Positions 1 through 7,686 of a stretch of DNA of 51,374 nucleotides are shown here, in pieces (within the stretch, counting starts at the first letter, position 1; each line of letters opens with the position of its first letter). Position numbers and translations under genes: made by a program. The notes beneath the pieces are model-generated. The model saw nothing but the letters and a program-made list of their open reading frames with translations, did not search any database and had not been told where the DNA came from. The DNA is from a candidate division Hyd24-12 bacterium UBA5074. GTDB taxonomy: Bacteria; Fermentibacterota; Fermentibacteria; Fermentibacterales; Fermentibacteraceae. The stretch is taken from NCBI GenBank assembly GCA_002414865.1, contig DIAQ01000064.1, positions 31,698 through 83,071 on the forward strand, given 5' to 3'.

Positions 1-1009
1 TGCAGACGATCGCCTGGTCCTTCATGGCCGCCATCGCCCCGGTGGTGATCACGTCGCAGTTGCCCGTGGCCGTCACGAATATCGACGCCTCCGGCAGCGC
101 GTCCTCGAGGGTCGTCACCTCGTAGCCTTCCATGGCTGCCTGCAGAGCGCATATGGGGTCGATCTCGGTGACGAGCACCCTCGCTCCGAAGGCTCTCATG
201 CTCTGGCAGCAGCCCTTGCCCACCTCGCCGAATCCGCAGACGAGCACCGTCTTGCCGGCGACCATCACGTCGGTGGCGCGCTTGATCCCGTCAGGGAGGG
301 ACTCGCGGCAGCCGTAGGTGTTGTCGAACTTGCTCTTCGTGACGGAGTCGTTGACGTTGTAGGCGGGGAACAGCAGCCTGCCGGCCTCATGCCTCTGATA
401 GAGGCGGTGCACTCCGGTGGTCGTCTCCTCCGAGACTCCGATCATCCCCTCCACCAGCTCGTGCCAGAAGCGCGGAGCGGCTGCGAGGCCGCGCACGAGC
501 TCGGCCGAGAGGGCGATCTCGTCACGGGTGGCACCTGACGGCTCCGGGAGCTTCCCGGTGGCGGCGTATGCCTCCTCCATGTCGAAGCCCTGATGGATCA
601 TGAGCGTCGCGTCGCCACCATCGTCCACGATGAGGTCGGGACCCTTCCCGCCGGGGAAGGTCAGGGCGCTCCTGGTGCACTCCCAGTACTCTTCCGGGGT
701 TTCGCCCTTCCAGGCGAAGACCGGGACGCCGGTTGCCGCAATGGCCGCGGCGGCTTCGTCCTGGGTGGAGAATATGTTGCAGCTGGCCCACCTCACGGAG
801 GCTCCGAGCCCGGTGAGGGTCTCGATCAGCACTGCGGTCTCGACGGTCATGTGCAGGGAGCCGCTGACCCTGAAGCCGTCCAGCGGGCGGGAGGGTCCGC
901 GCGTGGCCCGGAGCGAGAGGAGTCCTGGCATCTCGTTCTCCGCTATGGCGATCTTGCGCCTGCCCAGCGGGGCGAGGCTCATGTCCGCAACCCTGAAGTC
1001 ACCTTCCAT
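1..1009 (-). CDS. ahcY: Adenosylhomocysteinase (C-terminus beyond window edge)
   Basis: Hydrolyses S-adenosylhomocysteine to adenosine and homocysteine, relieving product inhibition of methyltransferases (family knowledge). The first 336 or so codons are present. Visible hallmarks are an early SGSLHMT segment, the VNDSVTKSKFDNTYG stretch that holds the catalytic Lys/Asp and Asn region, and the NAD-binding CGFGEVGKG loop near residue 250, followed by VLVTEIDPICALQA. The ATG at 1009-1007 shares one base with the TGA of the upstream regulator gene (TGATG), so the two are translationally coupled in one operon. The reading frame runs off the left edge of the window after MAAMKDQAIVC. Identity is secure; only completeness is unknown. 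Confidence 0.96.
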   Translation of the reverse strand, partial: MEGDFRVADMSLAPLGRRKIAIAENEMPGLLSLRATRGPSRPLDGFRVSGSLHMTVETAVLIETLTGLGASVRWASCNIFSTQDEAAAAIAATGVPVFAWKGETPEEYWECTRSALTFPGGKGPDLIVDDGGDATLMIHQGFDMEEAYAATGKLPEPSGATRDEIALSAELVRGLAAAPRFWHELVEGMIGVSEETTTGVHRLYQRHEAGRLLFPAYNVNDSVTKSKFDNTYGCRESLPDGIKRATDVMVAGKTVLVCGFGEVGKGCCQSMRAFGARVLVTEIDPICALQAAMEGYEVTTLEDALPEASIFVTATGNCDVITTGAMAAMKDQAIVC

Positions 1010-1923
1010 CAGCTTTCCTTTCTCCTGCCGCAGATGTAGAAGACCCGCCCGTCGCATACGCGGCGGGCCTCTCCGCACTCGAATCCGCACTCCTGCATCA
1101 TCCCGGAGATGTCCTCCGGCTCGAATCCCGGCCAGAGGTCGCCGTGCAGCTCCCTCAACGACTGGTCTCCATGGCTTGCCAGCTCCGCCACCACGAGGGA
1201 TCCGCCAGGTTCCAGCGCCCTCCAGGCCTCGCGGATGCCCTCGGAGGGGTTCCCGAGGTGGTGGAGGACCATGTGGGCGAGGACGCCCTTCACGCTGCCG
1301 TCGGCCAGGGGCAGGTGCTCGATCTCTCCCAGACGCAGCTCGACGCGGTCCGACAGGCCGGCGTCATCCGCGGTCCGCCTCGCTCTAGAGAGCATGTCCG
1401 GGGAGTCGTCAATCCCGATGACGAGCCTGCCCCCAGACACAAGGAGAGGCAGCAGCATCCCCGTGCCGCAGCCCAGTTCGGCGACAGGGGCGTTCGCAGG
1501 AAGGCAGCCGATGACCTCCCCGGCATAGCCGGAAGGGTCGGGCAGCAGCCCGGACAGCTCACCCCAGAGAGGCGCGAACCTGGCGAAGAACTCCCGCGAT
1601 CCGGCCCGTCTCGACTCATGGCATCGCACGAGGCCGCGCAGATCGTCCTGGACGACCTTGAGTCTCCCGCCGTGAGCTGCCACCAGGGCGCAGGCATCCC
1701 TCACGAGCGGGTCGGTCCTCTCGAGGCTGTACCAGGCCCAGCCCGCCATCCCGCGCCGGCTGACCAAGCCAGCTTCGTGGAGCGCCTTGAGATGACGGCT
1801 CGCATTGGACTGGGAGAGCCCCAGCACGCTGCAGATCTCGCTGACATTGAGCGGGCCCTTGTGCAGTATCGAAATGATGCGCAACCTGTTCAGATCTGAT
1901 AATGCAGCGAATACGCGGTTCAT
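1009..1923 (-). CDS. ArsR-family regulator fused to a SAM methyltransferase domain (SahR-like)
   Basis: 304 aa. Residues 1-85 form an ArsR winged helix-turn-helix (FAALSDLNRLRIISIL, then SEICSVLGLSQSNASRHLKAL). Residues about 150-260 are a class I methyltransferase fold with the SAM-binding motif VAELGCGTGMLLPLL and an acidic VIGIDDS strand end. In proteobacteria, SahR regulators with this architecture sense S-adenosylhomocysteine and control methionine-cycle genes (established for that family). Here the gene is the promoter-proximal partner of ahcY, so the same role is inferred. The ATG at 1923 gives the usual ArsR N-terminus but has no Shine-Dalgarno sequence. A sigma70-type -10 box ends 7 bases upstream, so the message is probably leaderless. 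A plain methyltransferase role is possible but less likely. Confidence 0.88.
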   Translation of the reverse strand: MNRVFAALSDLNRLRIISILHKGPLNVSEICSVLGLSQSNASRHLKALHEAGLVSRRGMAGWAWYSLERTDPLVRDACALVAAHGGRLKVVQDDLRGLVRCHESRRAGSREFFARFAPLWGELSGLLPDPSGYAGEVIGCLPANAPVAELGCGTGMLLPLLVSGGRLVIGIDDSPDMLSRARRTADDAGLSDRVELRLGEIEHLPLADGSVKGVLAHMVLHHLGNPSEGIREAWRALEPGGSLVVAELASHGDQSLRELHGDLWPGFEPEDISGMMQECGFECGEARRVCDGRVFYICGRRKES

Positions 1924-1929
1924 GGACGA

Positions 1930-1959
1930 GACTATATGAGTGTATGCTCATGTAGTCAA
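1930..1959 (-). promoter_or_regulatory. Promoter and overlapping palindromic operator of the regulator-ahcY operon
   Basis: On the minus strand a TTGACT -35 box (1959-1954) is separated by exactly 17 bases from a TATAGT -10 box (1936-1931). A near-perfect palindrome spans 1930-1957: outer arms GACTA/TAGTC and inner arms ATGAG/CTCAT, with one mismatched pair (1935/1952) and a 6-base centre. It covers the spacer, the -10 box and part of the -35 box, the expected place for repression by the ArsR-type protein encoded just downstream. The predicted transcription start falls on or next to the ATG at 1923. Promoter and palindrome are seen directly; binding is inferred. Confidence 0.8.
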
Positions 1960-1998
1960 TACTATCCCGGAGGCTCTTTCCGAGGCGATATACGGGAC

Positions 1999-2586
1999 AT
2001 GGAAGCCCTGATCATCCCGATGAGAGACATCCTGGCGCTGGAGTGGCGGCTGCATCCTTCGATGACGATCGTGGACCTCGCCAAGCTCGTGTTCCAGGCG
2101 AGCTGCGGCGCAGGGCACATGGTGAGGGCCGTCGCGGCCGATCCGGCGGGCATGAGGAATGCCTTTCTGCGCGAGTGGGGAACGGCCGGCGGGCGGACCC
2201 TCCCCGGCACTCCCCTGCTCCAGAGGATATCCTTCCCGCGGCCGGCGGCGAGGCTGCACCTCGGGCCCGCCGCGATTGCGGGGATGGATCCGGAGGCGGT
2301 CTTCGAGGCTCTTGCCGGTCAGCCGGTGACGACGCCCGCGGCGGAGACCGGGCTGCTCGAGGCAGTTGCGTGTGCAGCACGGGCCGCCGGGCTTCCGTGG
2401 TCCGCGGAGGAGATCATGTCACGGTGCGCAGTCGAGACCCCGCCCTCGCACTCTGCCGCGTATGGCCCCGCCAGCTACAGGCTCCTCGACGACTGGCATG
2501 TCGTGGAAGGGCTCCTCCCGGCGGGCGCGCTGCCGGTCCCGGCTTTTCTCGGAGATCAGAGCACCCGGGCGACCGCTGTCACATAG
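1999..2586 (+). CDS. Conserved hypothetical protein, function unknown
   Basis: About 195 aa from the ATG at 1999. The segment LEWRLHPSMTIVDLAKLVFQASCGAGHMV resembles an uncharacterised family in anaerobic bacteria whose members start with a similar short helical block. The remainder is Ala/Pro-rich and contains SHSAAYGPASYRLLDDWHVVEGLLPA. No catalytic motif, signal peptide or membrane segment is evident. It is divergent from the regulator-ahcY operon. An upstream in-frame ATG at 1936 lies inside the palindromic operator and would add an unconvincing leader, and the GGAGG at 1969-1973 is too far from 1999 to fix the start firmly. Its 3' end overlaps the convergent gene by 31 bp. Function cannot be assigned. 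Confidence 0.65.
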   Translation: MEALIIPMRDILALEWRLHPSMTIVDLAKLVFQASCGAGHMVRAVAADPAGMRNAFLREWGTAGGRTLPGTPLLQRISFPRPAARLHLGPAAIAGMDPEAVFEALAGQPVTTPAAETGLLEAVACAARAAGLPWSAEEIMSRCAVETPPSHSAAYGPASYRLLDDWHVVEGLLPAGALPVPAFLGDQSTRATAVT

Positions 2587-3851
2587 AACCTTGCCGGTCC
2601 TCCCCGAAGCGGCGCCCCCACGGCCAGATCGATCGACCAGGAGCCGGCCTCCCCGCGCAGGCCGCCTCCGGCGCCCGCGGGATACCTGTCCCCGTCGGGC
2701 GTGTCCAGCGCCGAGAGGTCGCAGAAGGCGTACAGCCTTGTCGCAGTCTCGCCGAACGAGACCTCAGGCCTGAGCACCGCATAGCGCGTCGCCCTGAACG
2801 TGTCCTCGGCATAGCCCCTGAGGCTCTCCTGCCCTCCCAGCCTCCTCAGCAGACTGTAGGGCGGCTCCCCCTGCATCGCACCTCCGCATGTCATGCCCAG
2901 TCCCAGCCCGGCGGCGCCCGCGAAGAGGTCGGCCCTCGCCTCCAGCTCCGCGGTCGAGAGCACGAGGCTCGAGTCCTCTCCCGACACGTTGCCGAGCCTG
3001 CACTCCAGATCCGCCTTCAGCCCCTGCCAGCCCCGTGGCACCGTGCGTCCCGGGCTCCAGGACATCCCGGCCAGTCCGTAGTTGTACCTGCTGTCCTCGC
3101 CGTCCGGGCCATAGCCCCTCCATCCGCCTGCGCCGGCGGAGACCGACAGGACTTCGGACACCTCGGCGATGAGAAGGATGTCGGCCTCCCTGTTCAGCCA
3201 GCCGCTGTCGGGTATCTCCTGCATCAGGGACACCTCTCCCGAGAGGGGATAGCCCGCGATCCAGGGCTCGAGATAGTGGCCGGAAACGTTCGTCCCTCCC
3301 CAGCGGGAGTCGGCTATCTCGATCGAGAGCTCCCTTCCGGTCCCCAGGAGGTTCGTGAAGTCGACGAGCCCCGACCCGCTCAGCCCTTCATCCCCCGACT
3401 GGCCGTAGAGCAGCGAGGCGGCGATGCTCCCCGAGGACCCCTCGACCACGTCCTGCACGACGACCAGGTTCCCGAGAGGGCCGAGGCAGAGGGCTCCATC
3501 TCCCACCCATTCGACGAATTCGAGCCTGCGAAGCCTCTCACGCCACTTCTCGACGGACTCCGGGTCGTATGGCTCGCCCGGCTCCAGTCTCAGGTAACGC
3601 GTCAGGGTGCCCGGGGAGGTCCGCTCCAGGCCCTCGATGCGGACGCCTTCCAGCAGGGCGTGGCGTCCGGGCACCGCGGATACGCAGAGGCTGTCCGGAC
3701 CCGCCAGGAAGCAGGCGAGCGAGGCGAACGGATATCCGAGGGAGAGGTATTGCGCCAGGATCTGCTGCTGGAGCGCTTCGACAGTGGAATCGGCCAGGAC
3801 CGGGAGCGAGTCGGGGAGGGTCGGACGAGGCGGGGCCCCGCGCGAACCCAC
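2556..3851 (-). CDS. POTRA-containing Omp85/BamA-superfamily outer-membrane protein
   Basis: 431 aa from GTG at 3851. A single POTRA-like domain is visible near residues 65-120 (VRIEGLERTSPGTLTRYLRLEPGEPYD), followed by a C-terminal beta-barrel with the Omp85 signature LGGQESLRGYAEDTFRA and alternating strands ending in YVTAVARVL. Family members insert or translocate proteins at the outer membrane; the substrate is unknown here. With only one POTRA it is shorter than BamA and closer to TPS- or TamA-like relatives. The frame is open upstream and encodes a good signal peptide (TGQALLAALCASAAVS) preceded only by a CTG at 3902, which overlaps the TGA of the preceding gene. The true start is therefore probably that CTG, adding 17 residues. 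It is the last gene of the secretion operon. Confidence 0.86.
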   Translation of the reverse strand: MGSRGAPPRPTLPDSLPVLADSTVEALQQQILAQYLSLGYPFASLACFLAGPDSLCVSAVPGRHALLEGVRIEGLERTSPGTLTRYLRLEPGEPYDPESVEKWRERLRRLEFVEWVGDGALCLGPLGNLVVVQDVVEGSSGSIAASLLYGQSGDEGLSGSGLVDFTNLLGTGRELSIEIADSRWGGTNVSGHYLEPWIAGYPLSGEVSLMQEIPDSGWLNREADILLIAEVSEVLSVSAGAGGWRGYGPDGEDSRYNYGLAGMSWSPGRTVPRGWQGLKADLECRLGNVSGEDSSLVLSTAELEARADLFAGAAGLGLGMTCGGAMQGEPPYSLLRRLGGQESLRGYAEDTFRATRYAVLRPEVSFGETATRLYAFCDLSALDTPDGDRYPAGAGGGLRGEAGSWSIDLAVGAPLRGGPARFYVTAVARVL

Positions 3852-3898
3852 GGAGACCGCAGCCGAGGCGCAGAGCGCAGCCAGGAGGGCCTGCCCGG

Positions 3899-6800
3899 TC
3901 AGAATGTCACCGTGCCTTCCAGCCCGGCCCGCTGTGTCCAGTCGCCATCGGCCGGCCTCCTCGCGTACCAGGTGAGCGCCGCGTCGAGCTGCTCCGATAT
4001 GTTCCGCCCTATACGCAACTGGAACAACAGGTTCAAGCCTGTGGAATTGCCGTCGAAAAGCCAGAGAGGGAGGTCCCCGTCGCCGGGGATGTACTGCCCC
4101 TGAGCCGAGCCCCAGGCGTTCCAGCCCGACCTGGCGAACCTGAGGTGCGGCCTGGCCTCGTACTGGCCTGCCTCGAGCCCGCTGTGGCTCTCACGCCTGT
4201 TCTCGTAGGCGAACTGGATGCCCGGCTCCAGCCCGGAGTCCAGGGTGATGGAGGGATCTGCCGAAACCCTCGTCTCGGTGATCCTCCTGGAAGCCTGGAG
4301 GTCCTCCTCGCGCAGCCGGTACCTCTGGAGCAGGTCCAGGTCCAGGCTCCCGGCCGGGGAGAGACCCTGCTGGAGCTCGATCATCCTCTCGGACTCGCTC
4401 CTGACCCCCGACCCGCTGTATTCGATCCTCTGCTCTGTCACCTTCCCCCTGGCGCGGAGAAGCCGGACGGTCCCGGCTCCCCTCCAGAACGGGGAGAGCT
4501 CGGCCGAGTATCCGCCGGGCGCGTCGCCGAAGGACTTCGCGAGGAGCAGCGTGGCGAGCCTGTCGTCGGACCCCCGCGAGGTGAGCTCAAGGCTGCCGTC
4601 GAATCCCGGTCCGAGAGCCGCGCCGCTCGTCAGGCTCAGCTCGGCTTCGGCTTCCAGCTGGAGGTCTCCGCCCTCCCCCGGGAGATAGTAGACTTCGTAG
4701 CTCCCGTCCGGGTCTTCGTAGAACTCTCCCGTCTCATCGTCGTAGCTCCAGCCGCCCTGGCCCTCACCTACGAACCTGTAATGCACCTCGAGAGCCTGGC
4801 TGAGGGTTCCCGACCCCGAATAGGCGAGCGTGAGCCAGGTGCCCCCGCCCCCCGTCGAGCCGTTCAGGCGGAGGGCATCGGCCTCCATCCGGCCGCCTCC
4901 ATCCCAGAAGCTGCTGCTGTGCTCGATGCTTGCCGAAAGGCTCCAACCCGGCTCGCCTCCGGCCGCTTCGCCCCTGCACCTGTATGTCCTGCGGGGCACC
5001 GGGGCCGGGCCGACCCTCTCGTCGAACACCGCCTCGAGGGAGAGCGCGGAAGTCCATCGAGCGACCGAGAAGGCGCTCCCCGTCCTCGCGGTGAGCCTGC
5101 TCCCGGACAGGCTGTCCCCCCAGGAGTCCCTCAGCCAGGACAGACCTATGGTCGGCACGAAGGCTCCGATCGAGACGGCGAGGTCCGCGCCACCGTCGAC
5201 CGCGCTCCCGGACGGGAGCGAGGCCGCGTCTTCCCTCCCTGCCGAGGATGCATGCGTCACGACCTGGAAGCGTCCGGCTTCGAACCTGCTGCCGGCCCTC
5301 GCGAGCAGCACCCTGCCGCCGCCGGCGAGGAGCCTCGCTCCCGTCGAGGCGGCCCCTCCCTGCCACTGCACGAAAGCCTCGACGATGTCGTCGCGACCCT
5401 CCCACGACGACGGAAGGGACCACGAGCCGAGAGAGCTGTCGGACTCCCACACTCCGGGCTGCCTGAATCCGTCTGTCACCAGGACGGTCGAGATACCGAT
5501 GCGGAGTTCCCCGCCGAAGGGCCGCCACCCCGAGACACCCCGGAAGGCGCTGCCCTCCCGGGTCGTCCCTTCGCTGTTGAACGTGTTGCCGGTCCTGGTC
5601 GAGACAGCTGTCTCGAGCGACAGGTCGAGATCGCCTGCGAGCGCGGAGGCGACAGCGCCGCCCACGCTGCCGCCTGCCGGGATGTCCAGGTACTCCCTGG
5701 GCAGGTGCGTGCCTTCTCCCACGCCCACCCAGAGAAAGCCGCCGATGACGGAATCGTAGATGTAGTCGCCGGGCTCCCCGGGCGGGCGGCTGAAGACCAC
5801 CCTCCACTCGCCCTGCCCCGGGCCCTCGTACTGGTAGTGCCCTTCGCCGTCCAGGGAGTAGGAGCCCTCCCCGGGCCCCACCCAGGTGGCTCCATCGATC
5901 CAGACGCTGTCCGGTTCCTCGCCGGCCGAGCGGAGGGCCTCGAGGGCTTCGTCGGACAGGATGAATCCCAGGGGATGACCGCGGTTGTCGGCCTCGGAGA
6001 GCCCGGTCAGCTCGAGTGAGAATCCCTCGTACTCCGTGGCGGCCGATGCGCGGTACAGGTCCCTGCGGTAGCCCGCGCCCCTCCTGTAGAACGTGGCCTC
6101 GACCCTGGAGTCCCTGCGTATCAGGCGCCCCGCGGTGAAGGTGACCATCCCGGCCGGGTAGTCCATCGTGTAGTCTGCCGAGGGACCTCTCCGCATGAGC
6201 GTCCCGTCGAGCCATATCCTCTCGCTGCCTGGAACTATCTCGTCACCGTCGGTCAGGCTGTACGGTCCCTGGACGCCCTCTCCGGTCGTGAACACGGCTC
6301 TGTCGGCGGTCTGGCCGCTCACCCCTGCGCCCGCCGAGGCGGAATAGTGCGACAGCGAGTCGAAGCCCGCATCCACGCCTGTCAGATCGCGCCTGTAGGG
6401 CAGGGCGCCCGTGCCCTCCCTCTCCCACTCCTGGTCGCCCAGGGTCACGCCCCATCGGCGGCCGCTTATGTCGAGCACCACCTTGTCCAGCTCCGAGACC
6501 AGCTCCGAGGAGCCCGTCCCCAGAGGGAGGTTCTCGTCAGTTATGGAGCCCTCCACCTCTATGCCCGGGGCCAGGCTGCCGGAGAGCGAGAGCCGTGTGC
6601 TCTGATCGACTCCCGGGCCGTCACCGACAGCGATGCCGAGCTTCTTGCTGCCCGAGATGAACAGGCCCTGCGGAGTCGCTTCGGGTGGCGGGGTCAACAT
6701 GGGTGCAGCAGCCTCGCGGCCGAGAACGGGCGTCTCGAGCCTCGCCGAGTTCGCAACGGCGAGGCTGCTCCGCTCGAAGCACAGCAGAACTGAGTCCCCC

Positions 6801-7003
6801 GCTTCGATCGCGTCTTCGACCAGGAGGCCGGAGCGCGCCCCCGATGCGGATGGCTCTGCTCCGACCGTGTCCTCCCCGATCACGACGAAGGCGGTTCCCG
6901 GAATCGCCCAGAGGCTGTCAGGCAGGTCGAAGAACCCGCTCCCGTCGCTCTCCGCCGGCAGAACCTCCAGGCTCAGGGCGGCCGCCAGGAGCAGGGCGGT
7001 CAT
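3899..7003 (-). CDS. Large SprA-like outer-membrane beta-barrel protein
   Basis: 1034 aa with an N-terminal signal peptide (MTALLLAAALSLEVLPAES). Residues 245-305 hold a domain with the pattern GPYSL...VPGSERIWLDG...ADYTMDYPAGMVTFT, reminiscent of repeats in the type IX translocon protein SprA and in other FCB surface barrels. Two copies of a Gly/Tyr module (VGPGEGSYSL...GDYIYD near 375-420, VGEGQGGWSYDDETGEFY near 745-765) follow, then long amphipathic beta strands to the C-terminus (LTWYARRPADGDW...). It is less than half the length of canonical SprA, so orthology is not claimed. The ATG overlaps the stop of the upstream beta-propeller gene (ATGA). The most likely role is an outer-membrane channel or surface barrel in the secretion locus. 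Confidence 0.72.
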   Translation of the reverse strand: MTALLLAAALSLEVLPAESDGSGFFDLPDSLWAIPGTAFVVIGEDTVGAEPSASGARSGLLVEDAIEAGDSVLLCFERSSLAVANSARLETPVLGREAAAPMLTPPPEATPQGLFISGSKKLGIAVGDGPGVDQSTRLSLSGSLAPGIEVEGSITDENLPLGTGSSELVSELDKVVLDISGRRWGVTLGDQEWEREGTGALPYRRDLTGVDAGFDSLSHYSASAGAGVSGQTADRAVFTTGEGVQGPYSLTDGDEIVPGSERIWLDGTLMRRGPSADYTMDYPAGMVTFTAGRLIRRDSRVEATFYRRGAGYRRDLYRASAATEYEGFSLELTGLSEADNRGHPLGFILSDEALEALRSAGEEPDSVWIDGATWVGPGEGSYSLDGEGHYQYEGPGQGEWRVVFSRPPGEPGDYIYDSVIGGFLWVGVGEGTHLPREYLDIPAGGSVGGAVASALAGDLDLSLETAVSTRTGNTFNSEGTTREGSAFRGVSGWRPFGGELRIGISTVLVTDGFRQPGVWESDSSLGSWSLPSSWEGRDDIVEAFVQWQGGAASTGARLLAGGGRVLLARAGSRFEAGRFQVVTHASSAGREDAASLPSGSAVDGGADLAVSIGAFVPTIGLSWLRDSWGDSLSGSRLTARTGSAFSVARWTSALSLEAVFDERVGPAPVPRRTYRCRGEAAGGEPGWSLSASIEHSSSFWDGGGRMEADALRLNGSTGGGGTWLTLAYSGSGTLSQALEVHYRFVGEGQGGWSYDDETGEFYEDPDGSYEVYYLPGEGGDLQLEAEAELSLTSGAALGPGFDGSLELTSRGSDDRLATLLLAKSFGDAPGGYSAELSPFWRGAGTVRLLRARGKVTEQRIEYSGSGVRSESERMIELQQGLSPAGSLDLDLLQRYRLREEDLQASRRITETRVSADPSITLDSGLEPGIQFAYENRRESHSGLEAGQYEARPHLRFARSGWNAWGSAQGQYIPGDGDLPLWLFDGNSTGLNLLFQLRIGRNISEQLDAALTWYARRPADGDWTQRAGLEGTVTF

Positions 7004-7686
7004 GGTCCCGACAGGATCAGGAGCCCGGAGGAGGTGAGGGCCGCGAACCTCCCGGGCGAGGCTTCGACAATCTCCAGGATCCCGGGAGATGGCGACTCGT
7101 CGGCTCCGGTGAGGAGGCGTTCCGCGGGCAGCCCGTCAGGGAGGGCGAGCACCGAATCGCCCGCGAAGGTTGCGACTGAGACGCGGATGGTGTCGGAGGG
7201 AGACTCCGTCGGAGAGAACAGGAGGCAGAAGTCTCCCATGCCGGCGAGACCTCTACGCCCGCGCACCTGAAGCCATGCAGGAGCCGGCTGCGAGGAAAGA
7301 ACCTGCGCTCCCCCGGCCTCGAAGACCCCTCCCCTGTCGAGACTGCAGTACCAGATATCCGTACCCGACCATGCAACCGCCCCGGGGCTGCCCGGCGTGG
7401 AGATCGCGTATCTGAAGGCCCCCTCGGGCCCGTAGACCAGGATCTCCCCCTCGAGCCTGTCCGAAACCGCCACGGTTCCGTCAGCGGCGATCGCGATGCC
7501 CCCCGGGACGGACACCTCGGGGATGTCCATCCAGCCCTCGATGGTCCCATCGGCCGAGATGACGCAGACCTGCGGACCTGCGGCGCGGAGAGTCCAGATC
7601 GATCCATCAGGTCCGGATGCAAGGTCGAACACCCCGGCTGGGAGCAGGACCGACCATGCGGCTGCGAAGGCGGCGCTAGCGGACAA
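7000..7686 (-). CDS. Small beta-propeller (NHL/SMP-30-like) protein
   Basis: 228 aa from TTG at 7686. Repeated strands of the type FDLASGPDGSIWTL, GGIAIAADGTVAVSDRLEGEILVYGPEG and GAVAWSGTDIWYCSLD are typical of NHL/SMP-30-like propeller blades. The length allows four to five blades. The TTG start overlaps the end of the upstream protease gene by 11 bases, is preceded by GGCAGG, and gives a short hydrophobic N-terminus (SASAAFAAAWSVLLPA) compatible with export. The reading frame continues upstream inside the protease gene but encodes implausible Arg/Ser-rich sequence, so the longer start was rejected. The neighbours suggest an envelope role. Similarity in kind, not in sequence, to the propeller protein PorZ of type IX systems is only a thought. 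Confidence 0.68.
   Translation of the reverse strand: MSASAAFAAAWSVLLPAGVFDLASGPDGSIWTLRAAGPQVCVISADGTIEGWMDIPEVSVPGGIAIAADGTVAVSDRLEGEILVYGPEGAFRYAISTPGSPGAVAWSGTDIWYCSLDRGGVFEAGGAQVLSSQPAPAWLQVRGRRGLAGMGDFCLLFSPTESPSDTIRVSVATFAGDSVLALPDGLPAERLLTGADESPSPGILEIVEASPGRFAALTSSGLLILSGP

Noticed and set aside
2043..4103. Long open frame of 686 codons on the plus strand
   Set aside because: Antisense to the Omp85-like gene and its neighbour; Arg/Gly/Pro-rich translation with no domain pattern, typical for GC-rich shadows.
3569..6019. Open frame of 816 codons on the plus strand
   Set aside because: Opposite to the SprA-like gene; low-complexity composition, no conserved motif.
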